Shown: positions 6,587-15,662 of the stretch, in pieces
Position numbering within the stretch: the first letter of the stretch is position 1
How the letters are laid out: every line of letters starts with the position of its first letter
Assembly (NCBI RefSeq): GCF_002954775.1
Contig: NZ_KZ672952.1
Span: forward strand, 186,001 to 250,000
Reading direction: 5' to 3'
Length of the DNA stretch: 64,000 bases
Origin: Streptomyces geranii
GTDB taxonomy: Bacteria > Actinomycetota > Actinomycetes > Streptomycetales > Streptomycetaceae
Notes under the pieces: generated by a model
What the model saw: the letters and a program-made list of their open reading frames with translations, nothing else
Databases searched by the model: none
Told to the model about the DNA's origin: nothing
Program-made: the position numbers and the translations under genes

Positions 6587-9370
6587 ATGTCGCTGGTCGA
6601 ACGCGATGAGTTGCTGGATCTCCTGTCCGGGCTGCTGGCCGACGCGATGCGGGGCCGGGGCCGGACCGCCCTGGTCGGCGGCGCGGTGGCCGTCGGCAAG
6701 AGCGCGCTCCTGGATGCCTTCGCCGACGAAGCGCTGAAGGCCGGCGCCCTGACGCTGGTCGCGGCGGGGTCGGAGTCGGAGTCGGACATACACCTGGGCG
6801 TCATGGAACAGCTGCTGCAGGACGCACCCCTGACAGCCGAGGAGCGGCTGAAGACCGACGGGCTGTTCTCGGCCGAAGCGGACAGCCACCCCGTGGCCCA
6901 CGAGTCCCCGGTGGACCCCCGCGCCGCTCAATCCCTGTGCGCGGCACTGCTCGCTCTGTCCGTGAGGCAGCCACTCGCCATCGTCGTCGACGACGCGCAC
7001 CACGCCGACCAGGCGTCCCTGGCATGTCTGTCCTACCTCGTACGACGCATACGCACCGCCCGGATCGTGGTGTGCGTCGGCCACTCGGAACAGGCGCCGT
7101 ACCGGCACACCGGATTCCGGCTGGAGTTGCTGCGCCGGCCCGGCAACCACAACATCCAGGTGCCCCTGCTCACGGGCGAAGGTGTCGCAGCCGTCGCGGC
7201 GTCCCGGCTGGGCGGCGAAGCCGCCGACCGGATCGCCGCCGACTGCCATGCCGCCAGCGGAGGCAACCCGTTGCTCCTCGATGCCCTGCTCGCCGACCAC
7301 CGGACCGCCACGTACACCGTCGCCGCCTCGGGCACAGCGCCCAGGGCAAATGCGGCCGACCTCGTGGTGGCCGACGGATACGGACATGCCGTGGTCTCCT
7401 GCCTGCGCCGGAGCGGCCCTCGGACACTGGCAGTGGCTCACGGCCTCGCCGTACTCGGTTCGCCCGATGCGATCGACCGGCTGCTGGGTGTCGATGCCGA
7501 GAGCGTCGCGCAGACCTTGGACGAGCTGACCACGGCAGGGCTGCTCACCACCGGGAACTTCCGTCATCCCGTGGCCAGGTCCGCCGTGCTCAGGGAAATG
7601 GATTCCCGTCGGCGGGCGGAACTGCACCAGGAGGCCGCGGCGCTGACCTATGGGGACGGTGCGCCCGCCGCAGTCGTGGCCGAGCACCTGGTCGCCGCAC
7701 CTCTCACCGCGGCGCCCTGGGTCCTTCCGGTGCTGGAGCAGGCCGCGGAAGTGGCCCTGTCCGAGGGCCTGGTCGAGCGCGCCGTGGAATACCTCAAGCT
7801 GGCCTGCGGTACCTGCTCCGACGAACGGCGGCTCGCCAGGCTCAGAACCGCACTGGTCAGGGCGGAATGGCGGGTGAATCCCGGCACGCCCGCTCCGCAC
7901 CTAGCCGACCTCGTCGACTCGCAGCGCCTGGGTCATCTGCGGGGCGACGACGCTCTCGTACTGGCCAGGGCACTGCTGTGGCACGGACGGTTCGAGGACG
8001 CGCGGGACGTCCTCGTCAGACTCGGCCAGACCGGTGAGACGCGGGATCCCGAAACCGCGAGCGAGCTGCGGACCACCCGCCCGTGGTTGCACTGCTCGTA
8101 CGCGCCGTTCCTGGAGTACATGCCGGAGACCGCCCCGGAACAGCACGGTCGGGATCTTCCGTCGTTCGCGGCCGACCACCGGCTGGAGGCCGCCGTCACC
8201 CTGGACTCGGTGCTCAGCACGGCGCCGTCGGAACAGGTGCTGGCCCGGGCCGAGCGCGTACTGCGCAGAACGCGGCTGGACGAGGCGGGCATGGACACCG
8301 TGGAGTCCGCGCTGCTGGCACTGACCTACGGAGAGCGCCCCGGCCGTGCGGCCCCCTGGTGCGACGGACTCATAGAGGAAGCGGTCGCGCGCCAGTCCCC
8401 GGGCCGCCAGGCCAGACTGCTGAGCATTCGGGCCGAGATCAGCCTTCGTCAGGGGGACCTCGCCGGAGCGGAGCGGCAGGCGCGGCAGGCGCTGCGGATC
8501 ATCCCCGTGAGCAGCTGGGGGGTGCCCGTGGGATCAGCGCTGGCCAGCCTTCTGCTGGCGCTGACAGCCATGGGCAGGTACGAGGAGGCGGCCGATCAGC
8601 TCGCCCGGCCCGCGCCGGACACCATGCTGCAGAGCCGGTACGGCCTGCACTACCTCCATGCCAGAGGCCGCTACCAGCTCGACACAGGGAACCTGGACGC
8701 CGCGCTCAGCGACTTCCGTACCTGCGGCGATCTCATGGTCCGGTGGGGCCTGGACGCACCCGGGTTCATCGCCTGGCGCAACGAGTCGGCGGAGGCCCTC
8801 GTACAGCACGGCAGTCCGGACGAGGCACGGCGGCTCCTTGAGGAGCAGCTCGCCCTCTGCGGGACCACCGCAGCACGCGCGCGGGGAGCGGCACAGCGGA
8901 TACTCGCGGCAACAGCCCCCCTCCGGCAGCGTGCCCCTCTGCTCAGGCAGGCCGTGGACCTGCTTCAGCACACCGGTGACCGCTACGAGCTGGCACGGGC
9001 GCTGACGGACCTCACCCGGGTCCATTTCCGCCTGGGGGAACTACGCCTCGCCCGCCTGGTCGGCCGCCGCACGTGGGATCTCGTCCAGCAGTGCCAAGCG
9101 CGCCCCCTGGCCCTCACCCTGGAAACCTCCCTCGGCAAGGACACGCCCGTGGCGGAGGAGGAGCCGACGGTCGCCGGAGCCGAGTCGGCGCTCAGCCAGG
9201 CGGAGCGGCGGGTCGTCGAGCTGGCCACCCGCGGTTGCACCAACCGGGAGATAGCCAAACGGCTGTACGTCACCGTGAGCACCGTGGAGCAGCATCTGAC
9301 CAACGTCTACCGCAAGTTCAGTGTCACCCGGGCCGAACTGTCCTCCGTACTCCCCGTCCTGACGGGTTGA
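6587..9370 (+). CDS. LAL-family (large ATP-binding LuxR) transcriptional regulator
   Basis: A 927-residue regulator. The N-terminal STAND-type ATPase has Walker A GGAVAVGKS at residues 31-39 and Walker B 'LAIVVDDAHHAD' near residues 130-140. A long tetratricopeptide-like middle follows, then a C-terminal LuxR helix-turn-helix ('LSQAERRVVELATRGC', 'TNREIAKRLYVTVSTVEQHL') in the last ~60 residues. LAL proteins are typical pathway activators in macrolide clusters, so it most likely controls the PKS whose tail opens the window. ATG 6587 has a strong GGAGGAAGG site; the open frame further upstream overlaps leuA and is not used. Confidence 0.9.
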   Translation: MSLVERDELLDLLSGLLADAMRGRGRTALVGGAVAVGKSALLDAFADEALKAGALTLVAAGSESESDIHLGVMEQLLQDAPLTAEERLKTDGLFSAEADSHPVAHESPVDPRAAQSLCAALLALSVRQPLAIVVDDAHHADQASLACLSYLVRRIRTARIVVCVGHSEQAPYRHTGFRLELLRRPGNHNIQVPLLTGEGVAAVAASRLGGEAADRIAADCHAASGGNPLLLDALLADHRTATYTVAASGTAPRANAADLVVADGYGHAVVSCLRRSGPRTLAVAHGLAVLGSPDAIDRLLGVDAESVAQTLDELTTAGLLTTGNFRHPVARSAVLREMDSRRRAELHQEAAALTYGDGAPAAVVAEHLVAAPLTAAPWVLPVLEQAAEVALSEGLVERAVEYLKLACGTCSDERRLARLRTALVRAEWRVNPGTPAPHLADLVDSQRLGHLRGDDALVLARALLWHGRFEDARDVLVRLGQTGETRDPETASELRTTRPWLHCSYAPFLEYMPETAPEQHGRDLPSFAADHRLEAAVTLDSVLSTAPSEQVLARAERVLRRTRLDEAGMDTVESALLALTYGERPGRAAPWCDGLIEEAVARQSPGRQARLLSIRAEISLRQGDLAGAERQARQALRIIPVSSWGVPVGSALASLLLALTAMGRYEEAADQLARPAPDTMLQSRYGLHYLHARGRYQLDTGNLDAALSDFRTCGDLMVRWGLDAPGFIAWRNESAEALVQHGSPDEARRLLEEQLALCGTTAARARGAAQRILAATAPLRQRAPLLRQAVDLLQHTGDRYELARALTDLTRVHFRLGELRLARLVGRRTWDLVQQCQARPLALTLETSLGKDTPVAEEEPTVAGAESALSQAERRVVELATRGCTNREIAKRLYVTVSTVEQHLTNVYRKFSVTRAELSSVLPVLTG

Positions 9371-9445
9371 CCTCGCGGGCAGGGCAGCAGTCGGCCGACG
9401 TCTGTCTCGCAGCGTCAGAGAGTCGTCGGAAGTTCACGGCGGGCT

Positions 9446-9804
9446 GTGACGGACGACGCGGACCGGGCTGCGCGGGCCGCCGGGTGCGGTGTACTGACCG
9501 CCGGCGTCGACGCGGGCGACGCCGAGTTCGTCGAGCGCGTGTGCACCCACGATGGGCGCGCGACCGCACGGGCCGCGACTGGCCGTACATGCGCCGGGCC
9601 GAGAATGTCTTCCGCGCCCGCGAGGCGGACGTCCTGATCGCGACTTCCACCGACCTCGTCTCCGGCGGATCGGCAAACGCCTACGAGTACGGCGACGGCG
9701 ACCCGGTCGACAACTACGGCCTCGACGGCAAGAGCTGGCGGCGTATGGCTCTGAGGCGAGGAGCCGTCAGCGGAGGCGTTGTTGGACCGGTTTTCCGCTT
9801 CTAG
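9446..9804 (+). pseudogene. Remnants of an RHS-repeat protein and possibly its immunity partner
   Basis: In one frame, 9640-9804 reads 'LVSGGSANAYEYGDGDPV' then 'YGLDGKSW', which fits the end of an RHS/YD-repeat core ('DPLGGGSANAY-Y---DPVN--DLDG'). Just upstream, another frame (9446-9560) reads 'GVLTAGVDAGDAEFVERVC', which resembles HEAT-like immunity proteins of Streptomyces toxin loci. Neither piece has a full gene around it. These look like decayed parts of a polymorphic toxin/immunity locus. The RHS part is fairly clear, the immunity part weak. Confidence 0.5.
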
Positions 9805-10637
9805 GCCGGGTCGAGGTCCGTGTACAGCAGATGGTGGTCCGAGTAGTCGGTGGGCTGTACCCGGCGCAGGAGCGGAGCGATGCCTCGCAGGAAGACGTAG
9901 TCGAACTTGCTGTTCCAGTCGGTGGTCGGCTCACACGTGCCGATGGACGAGGTTTGGCATCGGGTGTCTGTGTCCGGGGCCTGTGCCCACATCGGGGCGA
10001 GTTCGGGAGCGTCCGGCACCGCGTTGAAATCGCCGAGAACGATCGCGCGCTCCTGCCGGGCGACAGCCGCGGCGAGCACCTGGACCTGCTTCGCCCGCAC
10101 CGCTTCCTGACGTCTTTGGGCGAGGTGCGTGTTGAAGACCCGGACAGGGCGGCCCCCGACCACGGTGGTCACCGCCACGTACCCGCGGTCCTCGGAGCCG
10201 CCGTCGGGGTATTCCACGGTGACGCGGTCCGTCATCGGTGCCGCGGACAGGATCGCCTGGCCGAAGGCTCCCGGACTCCACGGCACTCCCCCGCAGCGGC
10301 CCCAACTCTCAAGAACCGTCCCGTACTCGACGTGGTAGACCAGCCCGTGAAGGTTCTCCAGGTAGTCCCGGATCGCCTCGACGTCACGCACGCACGCTTC
10401 CTGCAGGCCGATGACCTGGGGCGCGTACTCCGCGATCTGCGCTGCCCGGTCGACGTTGCTCGTCTCGCAGGGGTTGCAGATGTTCCACGTCATGACCCGG
10501 TTCGGAACGACATCCCTCACGGCGTCGACAGACAGTGCCCTCCCGAACAGGGCGTCACCAGGCGCACTGGGGCCCACAACCACGAGGCAGGCCAGCGTCA
10601 AAGCGCCCGCGAGAAACTGCGTGCCCCTACCGAGCAT
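9801..10637 (-). CDS. Secreted endonuclease/exonuclease/phosphatase-fold protein
   Basis: A 278-residue protein with an N-terminal signal-like segment ('QFLAGALTLACLVVVGPSAPGDA'), so probably exported. The EEP fold shows in order 'RVMTWNICN', 'VIGLQEACV', 'VFNTHLA', 'IVLGDFNAVPD' and 'FDYVFLRG', ending with the catalytic His region 'YSDHHLLYTDL'. Metal-dependent members cut nucleic acids or phosphoesters; the substrate here is unknown. Start ATG 10637 has GAGGAGG 6-7 bp upstream. The gene stands alone and its stop overlaps the RHS remnant on the other strand by 4 bp. An extracellular DNase role is an inference. Confidence 0.85.
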   Translation of the reverse strand: MLGRGTQFLAGALTLACLVVVGPSAPGDALFGRALSVDAVRDVVPNRVMTWNICNPCETSNVDRAAQIAEYAPQVIGLQEACVRDVEAIRDYLENLHGLVYHVEYGTVLESWGRCGGVPWSPGAFGQAILSAAPMTDRVTVEYPDGGSEDRGYVAVTTVVGGRPVRVFNTHLAQRRQEAVRAKQVQVLAAAVARQERAIVLGDFNAVPDAPELAPMWAQAPDTDTRCQTSSIGTCEPTTDWNSKFDYVFLRGIAPLLRRVQPTDYSDHHLLYTDLDPA

Positions 10638-11146
10638 CGTCGCCTCCTCACCTCGCTCCACACAGCATCTGACCTGTCCCTGCACGAGATTAGACGACAA
10701 GGTCGTGAGCAACCCGCCCTCGCGGCCCTCCACCCGTCCACACCAAAGAACACGAAGTGGAAGCTCGGCCCGTCCCCGCCGGGACGGTACCCGCCGCCGG
10801 ATCCAGGTCGGAACCGAACGCCATGGCGGCACTTCTGAGTGGTTCGACCTGCACGAGGTGGAGTTCACCGACGCGGGACTGACCACTCCTGCGGTCGAAG
10901 AAATCCGCCGGCCGCGCACCACGCGGCGGCCCATCGGCGTGCATTCGTCCAGTGCGCAGCAGCAGACCCGGTCGACCGTACGGCCGACCGGCGAAGGGAC
11001 CCACGGCATACCCCCGCACGGAGATCCGCCGCTGGCTGAACCAGGCGGAAGAGGTGACACACGGCGGGGCAACCGCCGACGAGAACGGCCTGATCAGGGC
11101 AGCAACAGACGCGCTGCTGAGGCTGGAACGAGCAGTCGGCCTGCAT
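10638..11146. other. Region with no recognisable gene
   Basis: About 500 bp between the EEP-fold gene and the transposase remnant. Several frames are open, as usual at this GC content, but none gives a recognisable protein or has a convincing ribosome binding site. It may hold decayed transposon DNA. Confidence 0.5.
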
Positions 11147-11430
11147 ATGTCGACGCGTCAGGTCCGGGATCTGCTCGGCGAACGTCCGACACTCGCGGGT
11201 GCCGTTACCGCACACACGACGACGTGCCCGCAGATCGAGGATCACCTGACGACCAGCGACGGGACGGTCCGCCAGACACCGCCGGTAGTAGCAGTGCACA
11301 CACGAGGATCTCCATCCACATCCCGGACAAGCCACCGACCCCACCATGGACCGCACAGTAGGCCGGACCTCAGTGCCCCCCGGAAGAAGAAGGTCGACGA
11401 GGCGAACCACATCCCCCCACGCCTGGGTGA
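11147..11430 (-). pseudogene. ISL3-family transposase, N-terminal fragment
   Basis: The minus-strand translation reads 'ACPGCGWRSSCVH', 'YYRRCLADRPVAGRQVIL', 'LRARRRVC' and 'RTFAEQIPDLTRRH'. This is the zinc-finger N-terminus of ISL3 transposases (pattern CPGC...YRR.L.D.PV.GR.V...L..R.R.C......TF.EQ.PG). The similarity stops near 11147 and the catalytic domain is absent. A C-terminal ISL3 fragment lies about 6.5 kb away at 17880-18275. Confidence 0.75.
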
Positions 11431-11641
11431 TGCCCATCTGCTCCTGATCCTCACGCACCCCCAAATCAGCGACAGAGCCCAGGAAGTGAAACCAGAGCCA
11501 CGACTTCACTGACAGAGCCACCGATCCCTTCATGAACCGGTGGTCCCGAAACCGTTAGGCCCGATTCACCACCGCCTGTGGCCGAATGGCGTCACACTGT
11601 GCAGCAGCAGATTCTTGGACGACTCGCCATCTGGGGGACAC

Positions 11642-12073
11642 ATGGCCGAGGGCATACCGGCAAGAGGCGGCGGCGGGGATCGGCGAGCGGCCGGTGCACG
11701 GGACGTGAGGGTGGTCGTCGCGCCCGATCCGGAGCTGGATCCGGAGGCGGGCGAGCGGGTGGTCCGACGGCTGCGGACCGAAATCGCCGCTCTGGACGTC
11801 GAGTCGGCGCGCTTCGAGGCCGCCGTCCCGGCTCCGCCCGGCGCGAAGGGCACCGACGCGGTCACCCTCGGGGCCGTCGTCGTGGCGCTGAGCGCGTCCG
11901 GCGGGGTGTTCACGGCGCTCATCGACACGGTGCGCGACTGGCTGGGCAGGAACTCCGCAGGGCATCGGGTATCGGTGACCATCGACGGTGACACGATCGA
12001 ACTGGACCGGGCGTCGGACGCCGAGCGCGAGGCCCTGATCGACGCGTACGTCCGCCGGCACACGGACGGTTGA
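11642..12073 (+). CDS. EACC1-type effector-associated protein
   Basis: A 143-residue protein read as an effector-associated constant component 1 (EACC1). It has a charged N-terminus, 'KGTDAVTLGAVVVALSAS', a hydrophobic 'GVFTALIDTVRDWLGR' helix, and a C-terminal strand pair 'VSVTIDGDTIELDRASDAE' before 'ALIDAYVRRH'. EACC1 is known as a small conserved partner of caspase-like and other effectors in bacterial NTP-dependent conflict systems, where it may help sense or transmit the trigger. The next gene starts 2 bp downstream and encodes a caspase-like effector, the expected partner. ATG 11642 is used; the open frame upstream lacks a good start. Confidence 0.75.
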   Translation: MAEGIPARGGGGDRRAAGARDVRVVVAPDPELDPEAGERVVRRLRTEIAALDVESARFEAAVPAPPGAKGTDAVTLGAVVVALSASGGVFTALIDTVRDWLGRNSAGHRVSVTIDGDTIELDRASDAEREALIDAYVRRHTDG

Positions 12074-12075
12074 CG

Positions 12076-14475
12076 ATGGGACGCCGTATCGCGCTGCTGA
12101 TCGCCACGTACGAGTACCAGGACCCCGGGCTTCGGCAGTTGACCTCTCCGGCCCACGATGCGGAGGCGCTCGCCGAGGTGCTCCGGGACCCCGCCGTCGC
12201 CGGGTTCGAAGTGAAGACCCTCCTCAACCAACCGCATCACGTCGTCGGCGAGGCCATCGGTGACTTCTACCGCGACCGCCGCGGCGACGATCTCGCCCTG
12301 CTCTACTTCACGGGCCACGGCCTCAAGGACGAGGAGGGCCGGCTCTATCTGGCGATGTCCAACTCCCGGCGCGACAGCCTGCTGTTCACCGCGCTGTCCG
12401 CCGAACAGATCGACCGGGCGATCGAGGGCTGCGTCTCCCGGCAGAAGGTACTGATCCTCGACTGCTGCTACAGCGGCGCGTTCGGGGCCCGGGGCACCAA
12501 GGGAGACACCTCGGTCCAGGCTCTGGAGCGCTTCCAGGGCCGCGGCCGTACCGTGCTGACCGCCTCGGACGCGACGCAATACTCGTTCGAGGGCGACCAG
12601 GCGCACGGCCACGCGGCGCAGTCGGTGTTCACCCGCTACCTCGTCGAGGGCCTGCGCGACGGCAGCGCGGATCTCGACGGCGACGGGGACATCACCCTCG
12701 ACGAGCTCTACAGCTACGTCCACGACCGGGTCGTCGAGGAGATGCCGCAGCAGCGGCCCAAGAGGCAGGACAACGTCGAGGGCCGCACGGTCATCGCCAG
12801 CAACATCAACTGGACGCTCCCCGGCTACCTGCGCAACGCCGTCGCCAGTCCGCTGGCCAACGACCGGCTCGGCGCCCTCGACGGACTCGCCCACCTGCAC
12901 CGCATCGGCAACGAACGGGTGCGCGCGACCGTTGTGGAGGAGCTGCGCCGGCTCACCGAGGACGACAGCAGGCTGGTGTCGGGGGCGGCGGGTGAGCGGC
13001 TGCGGGGGCTTGTCGTACGGGCGGATGCGGACGCGAGGGAACAGGGGCCGGGGCCTGCGGCAGCGGAGCAAGCGCCGGTGCCGAGGCCGGCTCCGCCCGC
13101 GCCACCGGAGCCGACTCCGACTCCGACGCGGGCGGAACCTCCCCCGGCACCCGAGCCCCCGCCCGAGCCACATCCCCATCCCGCGCGGCAGCCACGGTCA
13201 CGGGCAGGTGCCGCCCTCCCGTCGTCCACGCCGCCACCCACCCCGGCCCCGACGCAGGTCCCGAACCGATCGACCGCACCCACGCCCTCCTCAACGCCCG
13301 CGAGGTCACTCGTCCTCCCCCGCAGCCGCCGGGCCAGGCTCGTCATCGCGGGTGCAATCGCCCTGGCGGTGGCGGTCACTGTCGTCTCCGTGGTCCTCGC
13401 CAACACCGGAGGAAGCTCCGACTCGAACGACTCCGATCAGGCGGCTGAGGGCGGCTCGATCACGCCCGCCAAGACGCTCAGTGCAGCCGGTACGCAGATC
13501 GAGTTCAGCTCCGATGGCAAGACGCTGGCCACGGACGACGGTCATACCGTACGGCTGTGGAGCGGGGCCATGACGAAGCCCGCCGCCACGCTCAGCAAGC
13601 AAGAACTCAGGGGGTTCAGCCCGGACGGGAAAACCGTCGCAACCCAGGGCGGTAAATGGACGCCGAACGATGTCGAGGTTCGCCTGCGGAACCTGGCCAC
13701 GGGCAAGACCGCCGGCGTCCACGCCAGCGGGGGCAACGTCGTCACGGCGTTCAGCCCCGACGGCAAGACCCTCGCCACGGCGAGCACGATCGTCGCCAGG
13801 GAGTCCGGCCGTGACGTGCCGGTACAGGTCTGGAACGTCTCCGACGGCAGACTCCGCGCCACCCTCACGGGCCACACCAACGGTGTCGAGAGCATGGCCT
13901 TCGCGCCCGACGGAACCCTGGTCACCGCGAGCACGGACAACACGGTGCGGCTGTGGAACGTGACCACGAAGAAGGCCACCAAGACCCTCGGCGGTGGCGA
14001 CGACCTCGACGTCTACGACATGGCCCTGAGCCCCGACGGCAAGGTGATCGCCACGTGGGCCGGTGACAAGCAGCCGGTCCGCCTGTGGAACACGGCCACC
14101 GGCCGGCTGATCACCACTCGCAGCGCCCTCAAGCCCGGGGGCGTGTTCAGCCCCGACAGCAGGTTCTTCGCCTACGCGGACGCCACCGGCGTACAGCTTT
14201 GGGACGTCACCGCGGGAAAGGTGGCCAGGATCCTCAACGGTGTGGGTCCCCTCCGGTTCGGCCCGGACAGCAAGACGCTAGCCGCGGGCACATGGCACAC
14301 CCCCTCGATGGTGGTGCTGTGGGACGTGAGCACAGGTAAGGAATCAGCCGTCCTGCCGGTGCCGGGCGTGACCGACGCCTTGACGGACCTCGCGTTCAGC
14401 GAAGACGGCGGAATCCTCGCCACGGCCGACGCGAAGGACACGGTACGGCTGTGGAACATCTCCTCCAGCTCATGA
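12076..14475 (+). CDS. Caspase-like peptidase with transmembrane helix and C-terminal WD40 propeller
   Basis: A 799-residue protein. The N-terminal caspase (peptidase C14) domain has catalytic His81 in 'YFTGHG' and Cys131 in 'ILDCCYSG'. A canonical EF-hand-like loop, D199-L-D-G-D-G-D-I-T-L-D-E210, lies near its end. A Pro/Ala-rich linker (~315-415) leads to one transmembrane helix (~419-441) and about eight WD-like repeats ('VRLWNVTTKK', 'VQLWDVTAGK', 'VRLWNISSSS'). Likely layout: caspase inside the cell and propeller outside, or the reverse; it may act as a membrane-bound sensor-protease. ATG 12076 is chosen over TTG 12070. It is translated right after the EACC1 gene, so the two form one conflict-system unit (inference from known pairs). 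Confidence 0.88.
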   Translation: MGRRIALLIATYEYQDPGLRQLTSPAHDAEALAEVLRDPAVAGFEVKTLLNQPHHVVGEAIGDFYRDRRGDDLALLYFTGHGLKDEEGRLYLAMSNSRRDSLLFTALSAEQIDRAIEGCVSRQKVLILDCCYSGAFGARGTKGDTSVQALERFQGRGRTVLTASDATQYSFEGDQAHGHAAQSVFTRYLVEGLRDGSADLDGDGDITLDELYSYVHDRVVEEMPQQRPKRQDNVEGRTVIASNINWTLPGYLRNAVASPLANDRLGALDGLAHLHRIGNERVRATVVEELRRLTEDDSRLVSGAAGERLRGLVVRADADAREQGPGPAAAEQAPVPRPAPPAPPEPTPTPTRAEPPPAPEPPPEPHPHPARQPRSRAGAALPSSTPPPTPAPTQVPNRSTAPTPSSTPARSLVLPRSRRARLVIAGAIALAVAVTVVSVVLANTGGSSDSNDSDQAAEGGSITPAKTLSAAGTQIEFSSDGKTLATDDGHTVRLWSGAMTKPAATLSKQELRGFSPDGKTVATQGGKWTPNDVEVRLRNLATGKTAGVHASGGNVVTAFSPDGKTLATASTIVARESGRDVPVQVWNVSDGRLRATLTGHTNGVESMAFAPDGTLVTASTDNTVRLWNVTTKKATKTLGGGDDLDVYDMALSPDGKVIATWAGDKQPVRLWNTATGRLITTRSALKPGGVFSPDSRFFAYADATGVQLWDVTAGKVARILNGVGPLRFGPDSKTLAAGTWHTPSMVVLWDVSTGKESAVLPVPGVTDALTDLAFSEDGGILATADAKDTVRLWNISSSS

Positions 14476-14634
14476 CCCCGCAAGCCCGATCTCGGCCCAC
14501 TGGCTACGACCGGGTCCTCCCAGAGCGTGTCCTCGGCGAACAGGCCGGCTGGCCAGCGCCTCCGGGTCGCTGTTCGCATACCCGTTGATGTACGCCTCAA
14601 GGACACTCTCCATCCTCTCCTCGGACACGGCCAT
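14476..14634 (-). pseudogene. SnoaL/NTF2-like protein, frameshifted N-terminal remnant
   Basis: From ATG 14634 the minus strand reads 'MAVSEERMESVLEAYINGYA' and 'NSDPEALAS'. A shifted frame continues 'FAEDTLWEDPVVASGP', as in the first helix and strand of SnoaL-like small proteins. One frameshift near 14545 breaks it, and the rest is lost where the caspase gene ends at 14475. Confidence 0.5.
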
Positions 14635-15000
14635 GGCACTGCTCCTGCTCTTCACACAAAGGGTGGAACACGCGCCCCGCACATTGCGGTGCAACGCATT
14701 CCTCCATCCCAACAGCGCGGCCCCCTCGCAACCAGGGGCGAAACGCTCGACCACCTTTGCGATCGACTCACCCCACCGGCTGCGGGCACGCCGTCAGCGC
14801 GCAGCGCTCGGCGACCGGCCCCGCAGCCACTTGAACGCGGTCACCAAGGAGGACTCGTCCCTCCCCGATGAGGACCACCATGTCCTCCACGTCCGACGAG
14901 CACGCAAGAGTCGTCGTCAGCGGCGACCGGAGCCGACAGGGCCGCCGTCCCTGGTGCACAAGCTCGTCGGCCACGCGGGGCGAGGTTCATGTCCTGCGAG
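14635..15000. other. Region with no recognisable gene
   Basis: About 370 bp between the SnoaL-like remnant and the SRPBCC gene. Short open frames exist on both strands but none shows a family motif or a clear ribosome binding site. Confidence 0.5.
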
Positions 15001-15525
15001 TCACCGAGGACGGTGGCCCGCGATCCACTCCGCCAGGGAGAGCAGGGTGGTCTCCGCGCTGTCGGCCATGTGATCCCGCAGGGCATGGAGGTCCTCGGGT
15101 GTATCGCCCAGAACCGGGTCGGTGCGCAGCAGCCGCCAGCTCTGCTGGACGATGCTGCCGGTGCCCTGCTCGGAGAGGTGCCAGGCCCAGCGAACGATGC
15201 CGTGCTCGGCTCCGCCGACGACGAAGGCGAACGCGTAATCCGGATCGGCCTGAACCACTTCGGAGTGGGTTATCCATTCGCGCCCGTCACGACGGTTGCG
15301 GCCGCTGAAGCGTGCGCCGACCCATGGGCCGTCTCCCGGCTCGTAGCTCACGGCGTAGGCGCTCAGGCTCCACGTCTCGATCAATGACACGTCGCTGATG
15401 AGGGGGTATACCGAGGCCGTCGGCAGGTCGACCCAGCACCGCCTGGTGAAGGTGAAAGGTGTCAGGTCGAGGCCGGCCGGCGAAGTACGCGGACCTGGGG
15501 CGGCGCTCTGGGGCTGGGTGTTCAT
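15001..15525 (-). CDS. SRPBCC (START-like) family protein
   Basis: A 174-residue protein of the polyketide-cyclase/START-like SRPBCC fold: 'RRCWVDLPTASVYPLISDVS', 'WSLSAYAVSYEPGDGPWVGARFSGRNRRDG', and a long C-terminal helix 'DHMADSAETTLLSLAEWIAG'. Such proteins bind small hydrophobic ligands; no reaction can be assigned. ATG 15525 (MNTQPQ) is chosen because GGGAGAG lies 4-5 bp upstream; ATG 15552 lacks a site. It is divergent from an XRE regulator gene about 140 bp away, which probably controls it. Confidence 0.75.
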   Translation of the reverse strand: MNTQPQSAAPGPRTSPAGLDLTPFTFTRRCWVDLPTASVYPLISDVSLIETWSLSAYAVSYEPGDGPWVGARFSGRNRRDGREWITHSEVVQADPDYAFAFVVGGAEHGIVRWAWHLSEQGTGSIVQQSWRLLRTDPVLGDTPEDLHALRDHMADSAETTLLSLAEWIAGHRPR

Positions 15526-15662
15526 GGGCTCTCCCGAAGATGGAGTCGACATAGGGGGATACGGCTCATCGTGGAGGCCGGTACGGAGAGCAGCCAGACC
15601 CTGCGGATCCGCACCCCGGCAGGGTGAGGCACGGTCCGGCGGTGCTGCGCATACTCGATGTC

